In this document: positions 6,604 to 14,644 of the stretch, piece by piece
How positions within the stretch are numbered: position 1 is the stretch's first letter
Layout: each line of letters starts with the position of its first letter
Source: a virus
Reading direction: 5' to 3' (one strand)
DNA: 46,328 nt
Virus record (IMG/VR): IMGVR_UViG_3300023184_003454
Coordinates: 1 to 46,328 of that record
Program-made: the position numbers and the translations under genes
The notes under the pieces: model-generated
The model's input: only the letters and a program-made list of their open reading frames with translations
The model's database searches: none
What the model was told of the DNA's origin: nothing

Positions 6604-7314
6604 ATGAATACTACAATACCAAATATTGAAGAAATTAAATTAAAATTTATAGAATTATTAAATGAATCTGGTTGGTCCTCACAACTCAGAGCATTTTTAC
6701 ACAGCCAAGAGTTTACAAATATTATTGAAAAACTATGGTTGTTAAAAACAGATGATAGGAGATTTACTCCACCACTAAAAACAGTATTTAAAGCATTTCA
6801 AGATTGTAAGTTTGATGATGTAAAAGTGGTAGTGTTAGGTCAAGATCCTTATAGTCAGTTGGGTGTAGCTAATGGAGTGGCATTTTGTTGTGAACTTCCA
6901 GGTAAAGTGCAACCAAGTTTGAGATATATATTAAAAGCAGTTAATAGAACTGTGTATTTAAGAGATGAAAAAGAAGAATTAAATCCTAGTCTTAAACATT
7001 GGACTGAACAAGGTATATTACTTCTTAACACATCATTAACATGTGAGATTGATAAACCAGCATCTCACTATGAAATATGGAATGATTTTATTACATATGT
7101 CATAGATGTATTAAATACAAGAAAAGAAAAATTAGTTTTCTTACTCTTAGGTAAAAGAGCACAAGAATTTGAAGATTTAATTGATACAGAAAAACATTGC
7201 ATAGTTAAAGCATCTCATCCTGCATCTGCTGCTTATGCAAATGAAAGAATGTGGAACAATAATGATTGCTTTAACAAAATAAATGAATTATTAACAGAAA
7301 AAATAAAATGGTAA
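6604..7314 (+). CDS. ung: family-1 uracil-DNA glycosylase (divergent)
   Basis: At 236 aa it is close to the 229 aa of the E. coli enzyme. It removes uracil from DNA. The water-activating loop is VVVLGQDPYS at residues 75-84 (catalytic Asp81), followed by an Asn-Gly-Val-Ala-Phe block; the central strand motif is LLLNTSLTCE at 139-148, and the DNA-intercalating loop is SHPASAAYANE at 204-214 (His205). Two departures from the family stand out: GQDPYH reads GQDPYS with a shortened following segment, and HPSPLS reads HPASAA. The fold is unmistakable, but activity or specificity may be altered. The gene starts 28 nt from the divergent minus-strand gene and overlaps a possible early ATG of the next. 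Confidence 0.9.
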   Translation: MNTTIPNIEEIKLKFIELLNESGWSSQLRAFLHSQEFTNIIEKLWLLKTDDRRFTPPLKTVFKAFQDCKFDDVKVVVLGQDPYSQLGVANGVAFCCELPGKVQPSLRYILKAVNRTVYLRDEKEELNPSLKHWTEQGILLLNTSLTCEIDKPASHYEIWNDFITYVIDVLNTRKEKLVFLLLGKRAQEFEDLIDTEKHCIVKASHPASAAYANERMWNNNDCFNKINELLTEKIKW

Positions 7315-7325
7315 ACAAAAACAAA

Positions 7326-7652
7326 ATGGCAACACAAAAAATTGATTTAAAACTATCAGCTTTGTTAGAAGATCTTGACAATGGATTAACATGGTTTAAG
7401 AAAGAAGATGTTGGATATGGAAATATTCAAGAAAAATATGAAGCAACAGAATTTCATATTAAAATTATACAAAAACATCCTAAGTTGGTAAATGTACAAC
7501 CTAATATTAAAATATTTAATATTATAGATGATGTAAGTGGTAGTGATTATGATGTAGACAAAACTCCTATTATTCTTAAATCACAAACAACAGAAGAAAT
7601 TATACCAGCAGCAACATTAAAAACTGAAACAGAAACATTCTTTAATCTTTAA
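7326..7652 (+). CDS. hypothetical protein (108 aa)
   Basis: I place the start at MATQKIDLKL (7326, A-rich AACAAAATGG context). An alternative ATG at 7308 overlaps the glycosylase stop. The protein is soluble and acidic, with a DNGLTWFKKEDVGYGN segment near the N-terminus and a low-complexity Thr/Glu tail. No family is recognised. Confidence 0.6.
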   Translation: MATQKIDLKLSALLEDLDNGLTWFKKEDVGYGNIQEKYEATEFHIKIIQKHPKLVNVQPNIKIFNIIDDVSGSDYDVDKTPIILKSQTTEEIIPAATLKTETETFFNL

Positions 7653-7663
7653 AATAAAATAAA

Positions 7664-7891
7664 ATGGAATTAGTAACATTTGACCAAATAATTCAAAATG
7701 TAGTTTTAGAACTTGAAAATGATGTAGTTTCTACACCACCAATAAAAGTAAAAAAAGCAAGAAAAGTAGGATCAGGAAGAAAACAATTGTACACATCTAA
7801 ATGTGTTTCATTTGTTGCATCTGTACCTTCAGAAGCTATTGATGAATTAAAAGATTTTACAATAAATCTTAAAGCAAAATATAAAAAATAA
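7664..7891 (+). CDS. hypothetical small protein (75 aa)
   Basis: A small protein with a basic centre (KVKKARKVGSGRKQ) that could contact nucleic acid, and a C-terminal helix (SEAIDELKDFTINLK). No recognised domain. It lies 11 nt after the previous gene and 2 nt before the AAA+ gene. A long open frame on the opposite strand at the same place is a shadow. Confidence 0.55.
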   Translation: MELVTFDQIIQNVVLELENDVVSTPPIKVKKARKVGSGRKQLYTSKCVSFVASVPSEAIDELKDFTINLKAKYKK

Positions 7892-7893
7892 GG

Positions 7894-8432
7894 ATGACTT
7901 ATAAGTTTAATATAGGTGATCAAGTTAAAATTATATATTCAGGATTAGGATGTTCTCCAGAAACTTTACATGAAGTTGTAACTATAACTGAACAAGGTGT
8001 GTATGCTAATAAACCTGGATACAAAATAGATAATATAACAATACAAACTAACACCAAAGATGGTAGTTTTGGTGGTATGATAGGTGAAGAAAGTTTTGAA
8101 TTAGTACAAAGTAATAAAATAACAAAAATAAATAAAATGGCTATTAATAAACCAAAAAAAATTACAAAATCAAAAGTTGCAGAAACAAGAATTATTGATA
8201 GTTCTCTTATCAATAAAGATGAAGTATTTAGAATGTTAGCATTAGCAGAAGCTACACAACTACCTCTGTTATTAGTGGGAAAACCTGGTACAGGTAAGAC
8301 AAAAACTGTTATAGAATATTCTAAAGCATGGTTACAAAAAAGTGGTAGTGCAGTTACTAACCAAGATTTTATGAATAAGCTTTATATTCTAGAAACTGAT
8401 GAAGGTACTAAATCATCAGAAATTAAGGGGAT
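7894..8432 (+). CDS. MoxR-type AAA+ ATPase, exon 1 (with fused KOW/SH3-like N-terminus)
   Basis: This encodes residues 1-179 plus part of codon 180 of a 466-aa protein. Residues 1-72 (FNIGDQVKIIY ... GGMIGEESFELV) resemble a stand-alone KOW/SH3-like phage protein. An internal ATG at 8137 in ideal context (AAATAAAATGG) begins the ATPase proper. Walker A is VGKPGTGKT at 128-136. The exon ends AAGGGGAT, perfectly complementary to the guide GTCCCCTT at 9245-9252 with the terminal U.G. Without splicing the frame reads NKKKLYII and stops. The next gene encodes a VWA protein, the classic MoxR partner. MoxR/VWA pairs remodel or activate protein complexes and insert metals; the phage substrate is unknown. 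Confidence 0.85.
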
Positions 8433-9498
8433 TAACAAAAAAAAGTTGTATATTATATAGTAGGGTTTAAAAAACTACAATATAAAATATGAAAAACATT
8501 ATTTCTACAGAAAACATTAAAAAATCAGGTGTTTATAAAATTATAAACACAATTACAGAAGATTATTATATAGGCTCATCAGTTAATCTATATCATAGAA
8601 TTTGTCAACATTATCATAAACTTAGAAAAAATATTCATGGAAATAGTAGACTACAAAATAGTTATAATAAATATGGAGAAAATAATTTTCAAGTTTTAAT
8701 AGTAAGTTATGAAGATTCTAAAAATGTAAGAAAAGTTGAATATGATCTTATAGAAAAAGAAAAACCTGCTTATAATTTGGTTAACATATTTAATGAATAT
8801 TATTTTGATGAGAAAGTAAGACTAAAAATGTCAAATAGTCAAAAACTTTTACAAAAAACAGGTTTAAATAATCATGAGAGCAAACCAGTAGAATGCTATG
8901 ATTTAGACGGTAATTATGTAAAAACTTTTAATTCTATGAGTTTAGCTTTAAAAGAATTAGGTAAAAATAATTCTTGCGGAGCACAACAAATAGGTAAATG
9001 TATAAGAAAAGAAAGAATGTCAGCTTATGGACTACAATGGAAACTTGTAGATGATCCAATTAAGATAACACCGCTTTCTTTTAAAGGTAAGTTAAATGCT
9101 ATTGATGGTAAAAAAATTATTACTTTAGCAGATGGAACAACCTTTACTGACTCTAATTCTTTAGTTAAATATTTTAATAAACAAATTGTATCATTATGTA
9201 ATGGTGGTGAAGTAGAAATATGTTTAAATATAAAAGTTCGGGAAGTCCCCTTTAAATCCTGTGAATTGCTGGAAAACCCAGAGATGGATAATCAGCAGCC
9301 AAGCTCTACAGAAATGTAGTGAAGGTTCAACGACTAGTACATGGAATCTGACCACATAATGGTGAAGATGGTAAAGTACCACGAGCTCAGGACAATTATA
9401 AATTAATTTATAATTGATGATATAGTCTGATCTGCATGTATAATCTTATAAAAAGATGCAGAACTAAGAGATAAAGAACTCTTAGGATAACAAAAATG
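8433..9498 (+). ncRNA. group I intron in the AAA+ ATPase gene
   Basis: The 1066-nt intron has its open reading frame in the P1 loop: the guide sequence GTCCCCTT (9245-9252) comes after the endonuclease coding region, far from the 5' splice site. The core has AATCAGCAGCC at 9290-9300, GTTCAACGACTA at 9325-9336 (P7 5' strand, then P3) and GATGATATAGTC at 9416-9427 (P7 3' strand). The last intron base is G9498, and the joined exons read ATT-AAG-GGG-ATG-CCC-GAC (I-K-G-M-P-D). A hairpin in P6, CTACA-gaaa-TGTAG, supplies the TAG stop of the endonuclease. Confidence 0.88.
8489..9319 (+). CDS. intron-encoded GIY-YIG homing endonuclease
   Basis: This 276-aa nuclease has GVY at residues 14-16, YIG at 27-29, Arg at 37 (YHRICQHYHKL) and the LQNSYNKYGENNF block typical of the GIY-YIG core. 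It is followed by a NUMOD-type segment, PVECYDLDGNYVKTFNSMSL. It should promote homing of the intron into intronless ATPase genes. The C-terminal 25-30 residues (from VREVPFKS onward) are encoded by the ribozyme guide and P4-P6 region, so RNA structure and protein share sequence. A -7-like TATATTAT at 8449 precedes it, but I find no good -33 box, unlike the other endonuclease genes. Confidence 0.85.
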   Translation: MKNIISTENIKKSGVYKIINTITEDYYIGSSVNLYHRICQHYHKLRKNIHGNSRLQNSYNKYGENNFQVLIVSYEDSKNVRKVEYDLIEKEKPAYNLVNIFNEYYFDEKVRLKMSNSQKLLQKTGLNNHESKPVECYDLDGNYVKTFNSMSLALKELGKNNSCGAQQIGKCIRKERMSAYGLQWKLVDDPIKITPLSFKGKLNAIDGKKIITLADGTTFTDSNSLVKYFNKQIVSLCNGGEVEICLNIKVREVPFKSCELLENPEMDNQQPSSTEM

Positions 9499-10360
9499 GC
9501 CCGACTTAGAAAAATTATTTACAGAAAATAAATATGAAATTGTAGCTCCTGTTAGTCAAGCAGATATAGTTGTAGTTAATGAGGTGGATAAAGCTAGTAG
9601 TAATATCCGTAACTCAATGTTGGGTGTTATGAATGAGAAATTTTTATTTAATGGTAAATATAAAATTCCTTGTAAATGGAAATTATTTGTAGCCACTTGT
9701 AATGAAATTCCTAAAGATGAAGTTAATAGTCCATTCTGGGATAGATTTATTCTGAAAATGAATGTATCTAGAGTTAGTGCAGGTGAGCTATCTAAATATT
9801 ATTCAGGAGGTTGTAAAAACTATTCTGAAAAAATTGAATTAGGAGTTCCTAATAAAACAGAAATGGATAGTTTAGTTATTCCAGCTAGTAAACTTGAGAA
9901 ATTCTTAGAAGTGGGTTACACTCATCTTTCAGATAGAACTTTAACTTTTGTACCTACATTGGCTAGAGCTGTAAGTTTTATTTGGAATATCAGTATAGAT
10001 AAAGCTTTAGTTAAAGTGGCATCTATTATGATTAATAATGCAGCAGCATCTTCTCTTCAAGATAGATTGTACACTCAAGAAATTAAGAATGTTCTTAATA
10101 GAATTGAGCAATTACAAAGTTATAATAATGAATCTTCTCTTAACCAAGCCTTAACAGAAATTGAAAGTTTAATTTCTGGATATGCAGCACAAGGTAAGAT
10201 TAATCAACTTGAAGTGGATGAAATAGAAACTACTCTATCTTATGTATTAGATTCTCATCCTTGTCATAATCCATCCTCTGATACTGAAGATGCAGTGTTA
10301 AAGATGATAGAAAAAGAAGAAGAAGCAACATCTATTGCATTTGAAGAATCTCCTTTCTAA
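9499..10360 (+). CDS. MoxR-type AAA+ ATPase, exon 2
   Basis: This completes the ATPase from Met180 (AT|G). It encodes the Walker B region ADIVVVNEVDKAS (the usual DE is NE here), sensor 1 LFVATCNEIP, and the arginine-finger region NSPFWDRFILKM, then the C-terminal lid with SDRTLTFVPTLARAVSFIW. The first in-frame ATG, at 9584, lies inside the AAA+ core, so this is not an independent gene. Replacement of the Walker B Asp by Asn is visible (VVVNEVD, about 204-210) and may slow ATP hydrolysis. A weak hairpin follows before the VWA gene. Confidence 0.85.
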
Positions 10361-10381
10361 TAAATAATAACTAATAAATGG

Positions 10382-10415
10382 GGTGTATCAGAGAGATTAT
10401 TCTTTTTGATACACT
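10382..10415 (+). terminator. possible intergenic hairpin terminator or attenuator
   Basis: GTGTATCA (10383-10390) pairs with TGATACAC (10407-10414) around a 16-nt loop, followed by an AT-rich run. The stem has 8 pairs and the T tract is poor, so termination would be partial. It lies between the ATPase and VWA genes and may set their ratio. Confidence 0.35.
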
Positions 10416-10440
10416 CTTATTTATTTAAACCTTAAAAATT

Positions 10441-11698
10441 ATGGCAAAAGTATATAAAAATATGTCAACTCTATTTGAAAGAGTTAAATTGGGTAAAATT
10501 GATAATCAATCAAGTGTTGTTACAAAAACATTCTCTAATATATCTTATTTCAAAAAGAAAGAATTAGTGCAACCACATCTTCATTATTTAGATGTAAGAG
10601 CATTAGATTCATCTATTAGTAGTTTTGTACATGAAAATTCTTTTAAAAATACTCCGTTATTTAGAAAAACACAAGATAAAATAAATGCTAAACGTGCTAG
10701 TAAAAAATTAGAACATTATGATGCAACTAAATTGCATTTAGAAATGGAGAAGATTTATGAGGATTTTCCTAAAGAAGTATCTAGAGATGTGTTTAATCAA
10801 TATTATTGTGAAAATGGAAAACTTCAATTTGAAAATAGAAGTGAAAACAATAAATATAGATATAAAATGATTGATAGAGCTAATGATCCTGTCACTAAAG
10901 TTATCACTAGAGAATCTCACATAAAAAGTATGGTTTTTGCAAGAAATATGGTGCAATACTATTTAAGTATGTTTGCTATTATGAAAGAAGAAGATCCTCA
11001 AGAATATCAAGAGATGATGAATAAAATTCAACAGGAAAGTGCACAAAGCAATCAAGATGGTGATAGTGGTGATTCTAAAAATAATGGTAAACAACAAAAA
11101 TCTGATGGGGGTGATAGTAAAGGAGATGATAGTAAAGATGATGCTGGTAAACCAAATGGAGATAAATCAGGTGAACAATCAGGATCTGGTAAAGGTGATG
11201 GTGATCAACAACAAGATAGTCCACAGTCTGCTTTAGATAAACTTATGGAAAAGTTTTTAAATAAACCTGATAATGCAGCTCAAAAGTTATATCAAGAAGC
11301 TATGGATACAGCTAAACAAACTTCTAATAATCTTGATGAAACAATGTCTAAAGAAGATATGGATGATTTATGGGAAGAATTAGCAAACAACCCACATAGA
11401 ACAGGTACATTAGATAAACTTTCTGATGGTTATTTAAAAGAAATGCAACAAAAATTATCTGAAATAGATATAAATGGTGATAAACTTAAATCTCATCTTA
11501 AAAAGATTTTAGATAAAAGTTTTTCATATTTTAATGCTAAAGAAGAACCAATATTTGATGAATTTTTAAATAGTCCTAATATTGATGGGATACTTGATTT
11601 TGAATTTTTACATCCAAAATTTAGAAAATTTTCATTAGAAGATATTCAAGTTAAAGATGTTAGAAAATCAGGTAAAATTAATGTTTACGTTGATGTCT
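10441..11698 (+). CDS. VWA-domain protein (CobT-like), exon 1
   Basis: This encodes residues 1-419 plus one base of codon 420 of a 561-aa protein. After a helical N-terminal region comes a strongly hydrophilic Gly/Asp/Ser/Lys/Gln linker at about 198-262 (GDSGDSKNNGKQQK ... GDKSGEQSGSGKGDGD), like the acidic linker of cobaltochelatase CobT. The von Willebrand A domain then begins at INVYVDVS. The exon breaks exactly in the metal-ion-dependent adhesion site: D418-V-S420, with Gly-Ser422-Met supplied by exon 2. It presumably works with the upstream MoxR ATPase. Confidence 0.85.
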
Positions 11699-12034
11699 CA
11701 ACTCGGGACTTGTATATAGTAATATATACTAAAATTAGAGTTAATTGACTGGAAACCCCTAAAGATTTGTACACTCCCTTAAGCAGTAATGACTTAAGTA
11801 TAGTAAAAGAGACAAATATGTTACAATGGGCAATCAGCAGCCAAGCTACAGATACATCTGTAGAAGGTTCAACGACTATGGGTTTATCACCCAGTACATT
11901 CAAGTGAATGGAAAAGCTCTACTCCTTTTTAAAAGGATGATGATATAGTCTAATCTTACATGAAAGTGTAAGCTGTGAAATATAATAATTATATTTTCCG
12001 AGCATAAATTAACGAATTATGCTGAATATAAATG
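11699..12034 (+). ncRNA. ORF-less group I intron in the VWA gene
   Basis: A compact 336-nt intron without an endonuclease gene. The 5' exon GTCT pairs with GGAC at 11706-11709, with the terminal U.G. The core contains AATCAGCAGCCAAGC at about 11832-11846, GTTCAACGACTA at about 11867-11878 and GATGATATAGTC at about 11938-11949. The last base is G12034. Splicing gives GAT-GTC-TCA-GGT-TCT-ATG (D-V-S-G-S-M), restoring the canonical MIDAS. This is the strongest protein-level confirmation of any splice site in the window. Unspliced translation would stop at 11748. Confidence 0.9.
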
Positions 12035-12462
12035 CAGGTTCTATGGGATCTAGTGCTGATATTAAAGATACTAATATGGATAGATTGACATTTGCTAAAG
12101 CTGTATTAATTAAACTTAAAAGAATGGATGTTATTAATGAAGTTTATACTTTTAATACTAATATTAAAAAGAGAAATACAGAGTTAAATGATTTATTAAC
12201 AATAAATACTAGTGGTGGTACATCATTGAATAGGGTTGTTAATCATATAGCTGAACAAGGAGTAAATGCTATTGTTATAACTGATGCTGATGATCATTTA
12301 AATGCTTATTCTGGTAATGCATTTTTTCTTGGTGTAGCAGGATCTAATTTTAGACATTTTTCTACTGAATGTAGAAAGCAATATGTAGAAAATAAACAAC
12401 TAATCCAATTCACTGGAGATCATGTTTATAACATTGGATTAGATGGATATCCTATTATGTAA
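12035..12462 (+). CDS. VWA-domain protein (CobT-like), exon 2
   Basis: This encodes the rest of the VWA domain. GSMGSSADI completes the DxSxS metal site, then MDRLTFAKAVLIKLKRMD, the second MIDAS element SGGTSLNRVV (metal-binding Thr), and VITDADDH (metal-binding Asp). All three metal-binding elements of a functional VWA are therefore present after splicing. The stop at 12460-12462 lies 1 nt from the stop of the convergent minus-strand gene. Confidence 0.88.
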
Positions 12463-12463
12463 T

Positions 12464-12592
12464 TTATCTTCCTTGTGATCTGTATGCAGAAACACTTTTG
12501 TCTTTTGGACCAGAAGATTTTGTAGCTTTTCCTCCTTTACGTTTACCAAAACTTATTTTAGTAGAAGATGCTGATTTTGTTACTTTTGCCAT
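12464..12592 (-). CDS. small basic phage protein (42 aa)
   Basis: A 42-aa, Lys/Ser/Gly-rich protein opening MAKVTKSASSTKISFGKRKG and ending KSVSAYRSQGR. I recognise this pattern from short basic proteins next to structural genes in Bacteroidota phages; a DNA- or capsid-associated role is a guess. It starts 4 nt after the stop of the upstream minus-strand gene and ends 1 nt from the convergent VWA gene. Confidence 0.65.
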   Translation of the reverse strand: MAKVTKSASSTKISFGKRKGGKATKSSGPKDKSVSAYRSQGR

Positions 12593-12596
12593 GGTG

Positions 12597-13016
12597 TTAT
12601 GCTAAATTTAAAGTTCTTGATATGTCATACATATTAGTACCGTCACAAACAATAGTTATTAGATTTTTATAATTTAATCCAGCACTCCATGATGTATTTC
12701 CTGATGTATTTCCTTTTTTAATTCCAGTTAATGTAGGCTCACTATTAAAAGCATTTGGAATTAAAAATAATAAATAATAAATTCCAGGATTTTTATCTGT
12801 AAAAGTATATGTTGTTACAGTTCCACTACTATAAGTAGGCATTGTAATATTTATAAAATTACCAGCTGCTAATGATATAGTTTGACTTGTTGCAGGTACA
12901 TTTTGTACAGTGATGTTATCAGCAGCTAATATACCATTAAGCTGATTTAACATTCTGTTTACACCTTTGGATGTGGCTAAATATCTATTATTTCCTAATT
13001 TAGGTACTGATGACAT
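12597..13016 (-). CDS. probable virion/appendage-associated protein (139 aa)
   Basis: A Thr/Ser/Asn/Gly-rich, beta-strand-like protein (QTISLAAGNFINITMPTYSS, then GTVTTYTFTDKNPGIYYLLF) without charged helical regions, as in decoration or fibre proteins. The N-terminus MSSVPKLGNNRYLATSKGVN may be an attachment segment. No enzymatic motif. It follows the endolysin gene by 12 nt, so it is probably transcribed late with the lysis cassette. The assignment is by composition and context only. Confidence 0.5.
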   Translation of the reverse strand: MSSVPKLGNNRYLATSKGVNRMLNQLNGILAADNITVQNVPATSQTISLAAGNFINITMPTYSSGTVTTYTFTDKNPGIYYLLFLIPNAFNSEPTLTGIKKGNTSGNTSWSAGLNYKNLITIVCDGTNMYDISRTLNLA

Positions 13017-13028
13017 AGTTTTATAGTT

Positions 13029-13535
13029 TTATAGGATGACATATCCTTGTTTATCAATTTTTTTAGAGTTGTGTAGTGCAAGAAGATCTCTTACAGATTT
13101 TCCAAATGTTTTTTGGAAATGAGGATAATCTTTGAAATTCCAATCACCACCCCATTCCCAGCCATATTGCTTGAATAGTGTGACAATTTCTTGAAAATCT
13201 GATTTACCATCACCATCAAAATCTATAACTCTATCCCAAGATGCAGTTTCATAATTGCCATCTTTATCTTTATCTACAAGAAGTACTACATCAACAGCCA
13301 ATCCATAGTTGTGATATGATAACCCAGCTTTGGCTTGTGTAACAATCTTACCTGGTTTTGTTCTACCTTGAGCATACAGACCAGATTGTTCTTCAAATGT
13401 TCTAAGAGTGAATGAAAATCTACAAATAGCTTTACCTGTTAGACTAATGCATATTTGATTGTAAATTTCTAAAGCTTCATCTCTAAGCTTTGGATGTAAT
13501 GATTTAATACGTTCAATTGTAATTTTGTCTTGCAT
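13029..13535 (-). CDS. endolysin, M15-type L,D/D,D-peptidase
   Basis: This 168-aa peptidoglycan peptidase of the M15 family (VanY or L-alanyl-D-glutamate peptidase-like) has the zinc-site motif SYHNYGLAVDVV at residues 73-84, giving ligands His75 and Asp82, and the third ligand in DYPHFQ (His139) after the WEWGGDW signature. Two Asp-rich loops, VDKDKDGNY and DFDGDGKSD, look like EF-hand calcium sites inserted in the domain. It has no signal peptide, so access to the cell wall would need the holin. It overlaps the spanin candidate by one base and is the middle gene of the lysis cassette. Confidence 0.85.
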   Translation of the reverse strand: MQDKITIERIKSLHPKLRDEALEIYNQICISLTGKAICRFSFTLRTFEEQSGLYAQGRTKPGKIVTQAKAGLSYHNYGLAVDVVLLVDKDKDGNYETASWDRVIDFDGDGKSDFQEIVTLFKQYGWEWGGDWNFKDYPHFQKTFGKSVRDLLALHNSKKIDKQGYVIL

Positions 13536-14107
13536 TATATTAATTTAAACTTAAAATATACATAAACACATATAGATAAACCAATAATCACTAATAACAT
13601 CATCAGTTTAGTTTTAGCTTTAGCTATTGATATGTTTTTATCTCTTATGGTTAATTCTTTATCCTTAATTGTTAATAATAAGTTACTGATGGTGTCAGAT
13701 TTACTAGTGCTTTCTTGTTTAAGAATAGACTCTAGTTTTAAATCACGGATGTATTGTGTTTTAGTTACAGTTTTTACAATTTCTTTAGATGAAGGACATT
13801 TAACAGATACAATTCCATTTTTTACAGAAACCACCGCACCTGAATTGAATACAGTGTCTATGTTAAAATTATTTTGTATGGTGAATGTATCTACAATATA
13901 GTTTTGCTTATACAATGTATCTATTCTTGAAGAATCTATTATCACGGTGTCATTAATACAATAACCACGTTTAACAACTTCTTTTGCAACTATTTCAAAC
14001 TTCTTAGAGTTGGTTAACACTCTATTAACAGAGTTACATGAAGAAAAACAAATTAATGTTATAATTAATAACATGTAGAATAGTGTGAGTTTGAGGGAAG
14101 TAGACAT
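13535..14107 (-). CDS. putative unimolecular spanin (lipoprotein with C-terminal TM)
   Basis: The 190-aa protein begins with a lipoprotein signal (LTLFYMLLIITLICFSSC, lipidated Cys at about 24). A periplasmic part follows, rich in beta then helical/coiled-coil sequence (KDKELTIRDKNISIAKAK). It ends in a transmembrane helix (LMMLLVIIGLSICVYVYF, about 167-184). A lipidated N-terminus in the outer membrane combined with a C-terminal inner-membrane anchor is the topology of unimolecular spanins such as phage T1 gp11, which fuse the two membranes at lysis. Its position between holin candidate and endolysin fits. The function is inferred from topology and context. Confidence 0.65.
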   Translation of the reverse strand: MSTSLKLTLFYMLLIITLICFSSCNSVNRVLTNSKKFEIVAKEVVKRGYCINDTVIIDSSRIDTLYKQNYIVDTFTIQNNFNIDTVFNSGAVVSVKNGIVSVKCPSSKEIVKTVTKTQYIRDLKLESILKQESTSKSDTISNLLLTIKDKELTIRDKNISIAKAKTKLMMLLVIIGLSICVYVYFKFKLI

Positions 14108-14108
14108 A

Positions 14109-14309
14109 TTATGCTTTTTTTGTAAATACAGATGAAATTTTGTTCAATACAGTGTCAGGACTGAATAGTAATGTTATACCAATTGTTAATGGAATTGAAG
14201 CATCTGCCCAATTTATTGATGGTATTTTAAATACAGAAATAATAGAAGCTATAATGATTATAGATCCTATTAGGGTTGTTTTCCAACTTTTGATTAAGTT
14301 TTTTTTCAT
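14109..14309 (-). CDS. holin candidate (66 aa, two TM segments)
   Basis: The protein has a basic N-terminus (MKKNLIKSWK), then hydrophobic segments at about 12-27 (TLIGSIIIIASIISVF) and 38-50 (SIPLTIGITLLFS), and a short basic C-terminus. Size, topology and its place directly upstream of the spanin and endolysin candidates support a holin, which would time lysis by opening the inner membrane. The stop is 1 nt from the spanin start, and the gene overlaps the upstream gene by 4 nt. Confidence 0.6.
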   Translation of the reverse strand: MKKNLIKSWKTTLIGSIIIIASIISVFKIPSINWADASIPLTIGITLLFSPDTVLNKISSVFTKKA

Positions 14310-14644
14310 GAGTTAGATTTTTTGAAATATTTTTTATCATCAACTAATGTTATAAGAGTGTTAACGCAAGTATCTGGAATATAAGGAGACTTTTCTTTAT
14401 TATTTGGTTTTTGAATGATTGAGAAAGTATTAAAAGCAAACACTTTATTATGTAAGGTGTTTGTTTCTTCTTTTAAATTCATAATTTCTACATGATCAGC
14501 TGCTGATTGTGCTAACAACTGCTTAACATCTGTTTTGATTTCCTTGATGTCATCATACAACATTAAAGCTAAAATACTTAATACTGTTGGGAATAACCAA
14601 CTTTTAACCGTGGTTAATAGTGCATTTTGAGGAATTGATGCCAT
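14306..14644 (-). CDS. membrane-anchored coiled-coil protein of the lysis cassette (112 aa)
   Basis: An N-terminal hydrophobic helix at about 14-30 (SWLFPTVLSILALMLYD) is followed by a heptad-like region (IKEIKTDVKQLLAQSAADHV) and a soluble tail. The arrangement resembles XhlA-type haemolysin/holin-accessory proteins. As first gene of the minus-strand cassette it is overlapped by the holin candidate. An alternative role is a lysis regulator (antiholin). The function is inferred. Confidence 0.5.
   Translation of the reverse strand: MASIPQNALLTTVKSWLFPTVLSILALMLYDDIKEIKTDVKQLLAQSAADHVEIMNLKEETNTLHNKVFAFNTFSIIQKPNNKEKSPYIPDTCVNTLITLVDDKKYFKKSNS

Noticed and set aside
7693-8213. Minus-strand frames across the 75-aa and AAA+ genes
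   Set aside because: Hydrophobic, Phe/Ile-rich translations typical of antisense shadows. The plus-strand genes have clear starts and, for the ATPase, a Walker A motif.
9584-10360. The ATG at 9584 as the start of an independent ATPase gene
   Set aside because: It lies inside the AAA+ core (Walker B region) with no Walker A. The frame joins precisely to exon 1 via the intron ending at 9498.
12019-12462. The ATG at 12019 as start of a separate protein
   Set aside because: The first residues are encoded by the 3' end of the intron. Splicing at 12034/12035 gives a continuous VWA domain with D-V-S-G-S-M.
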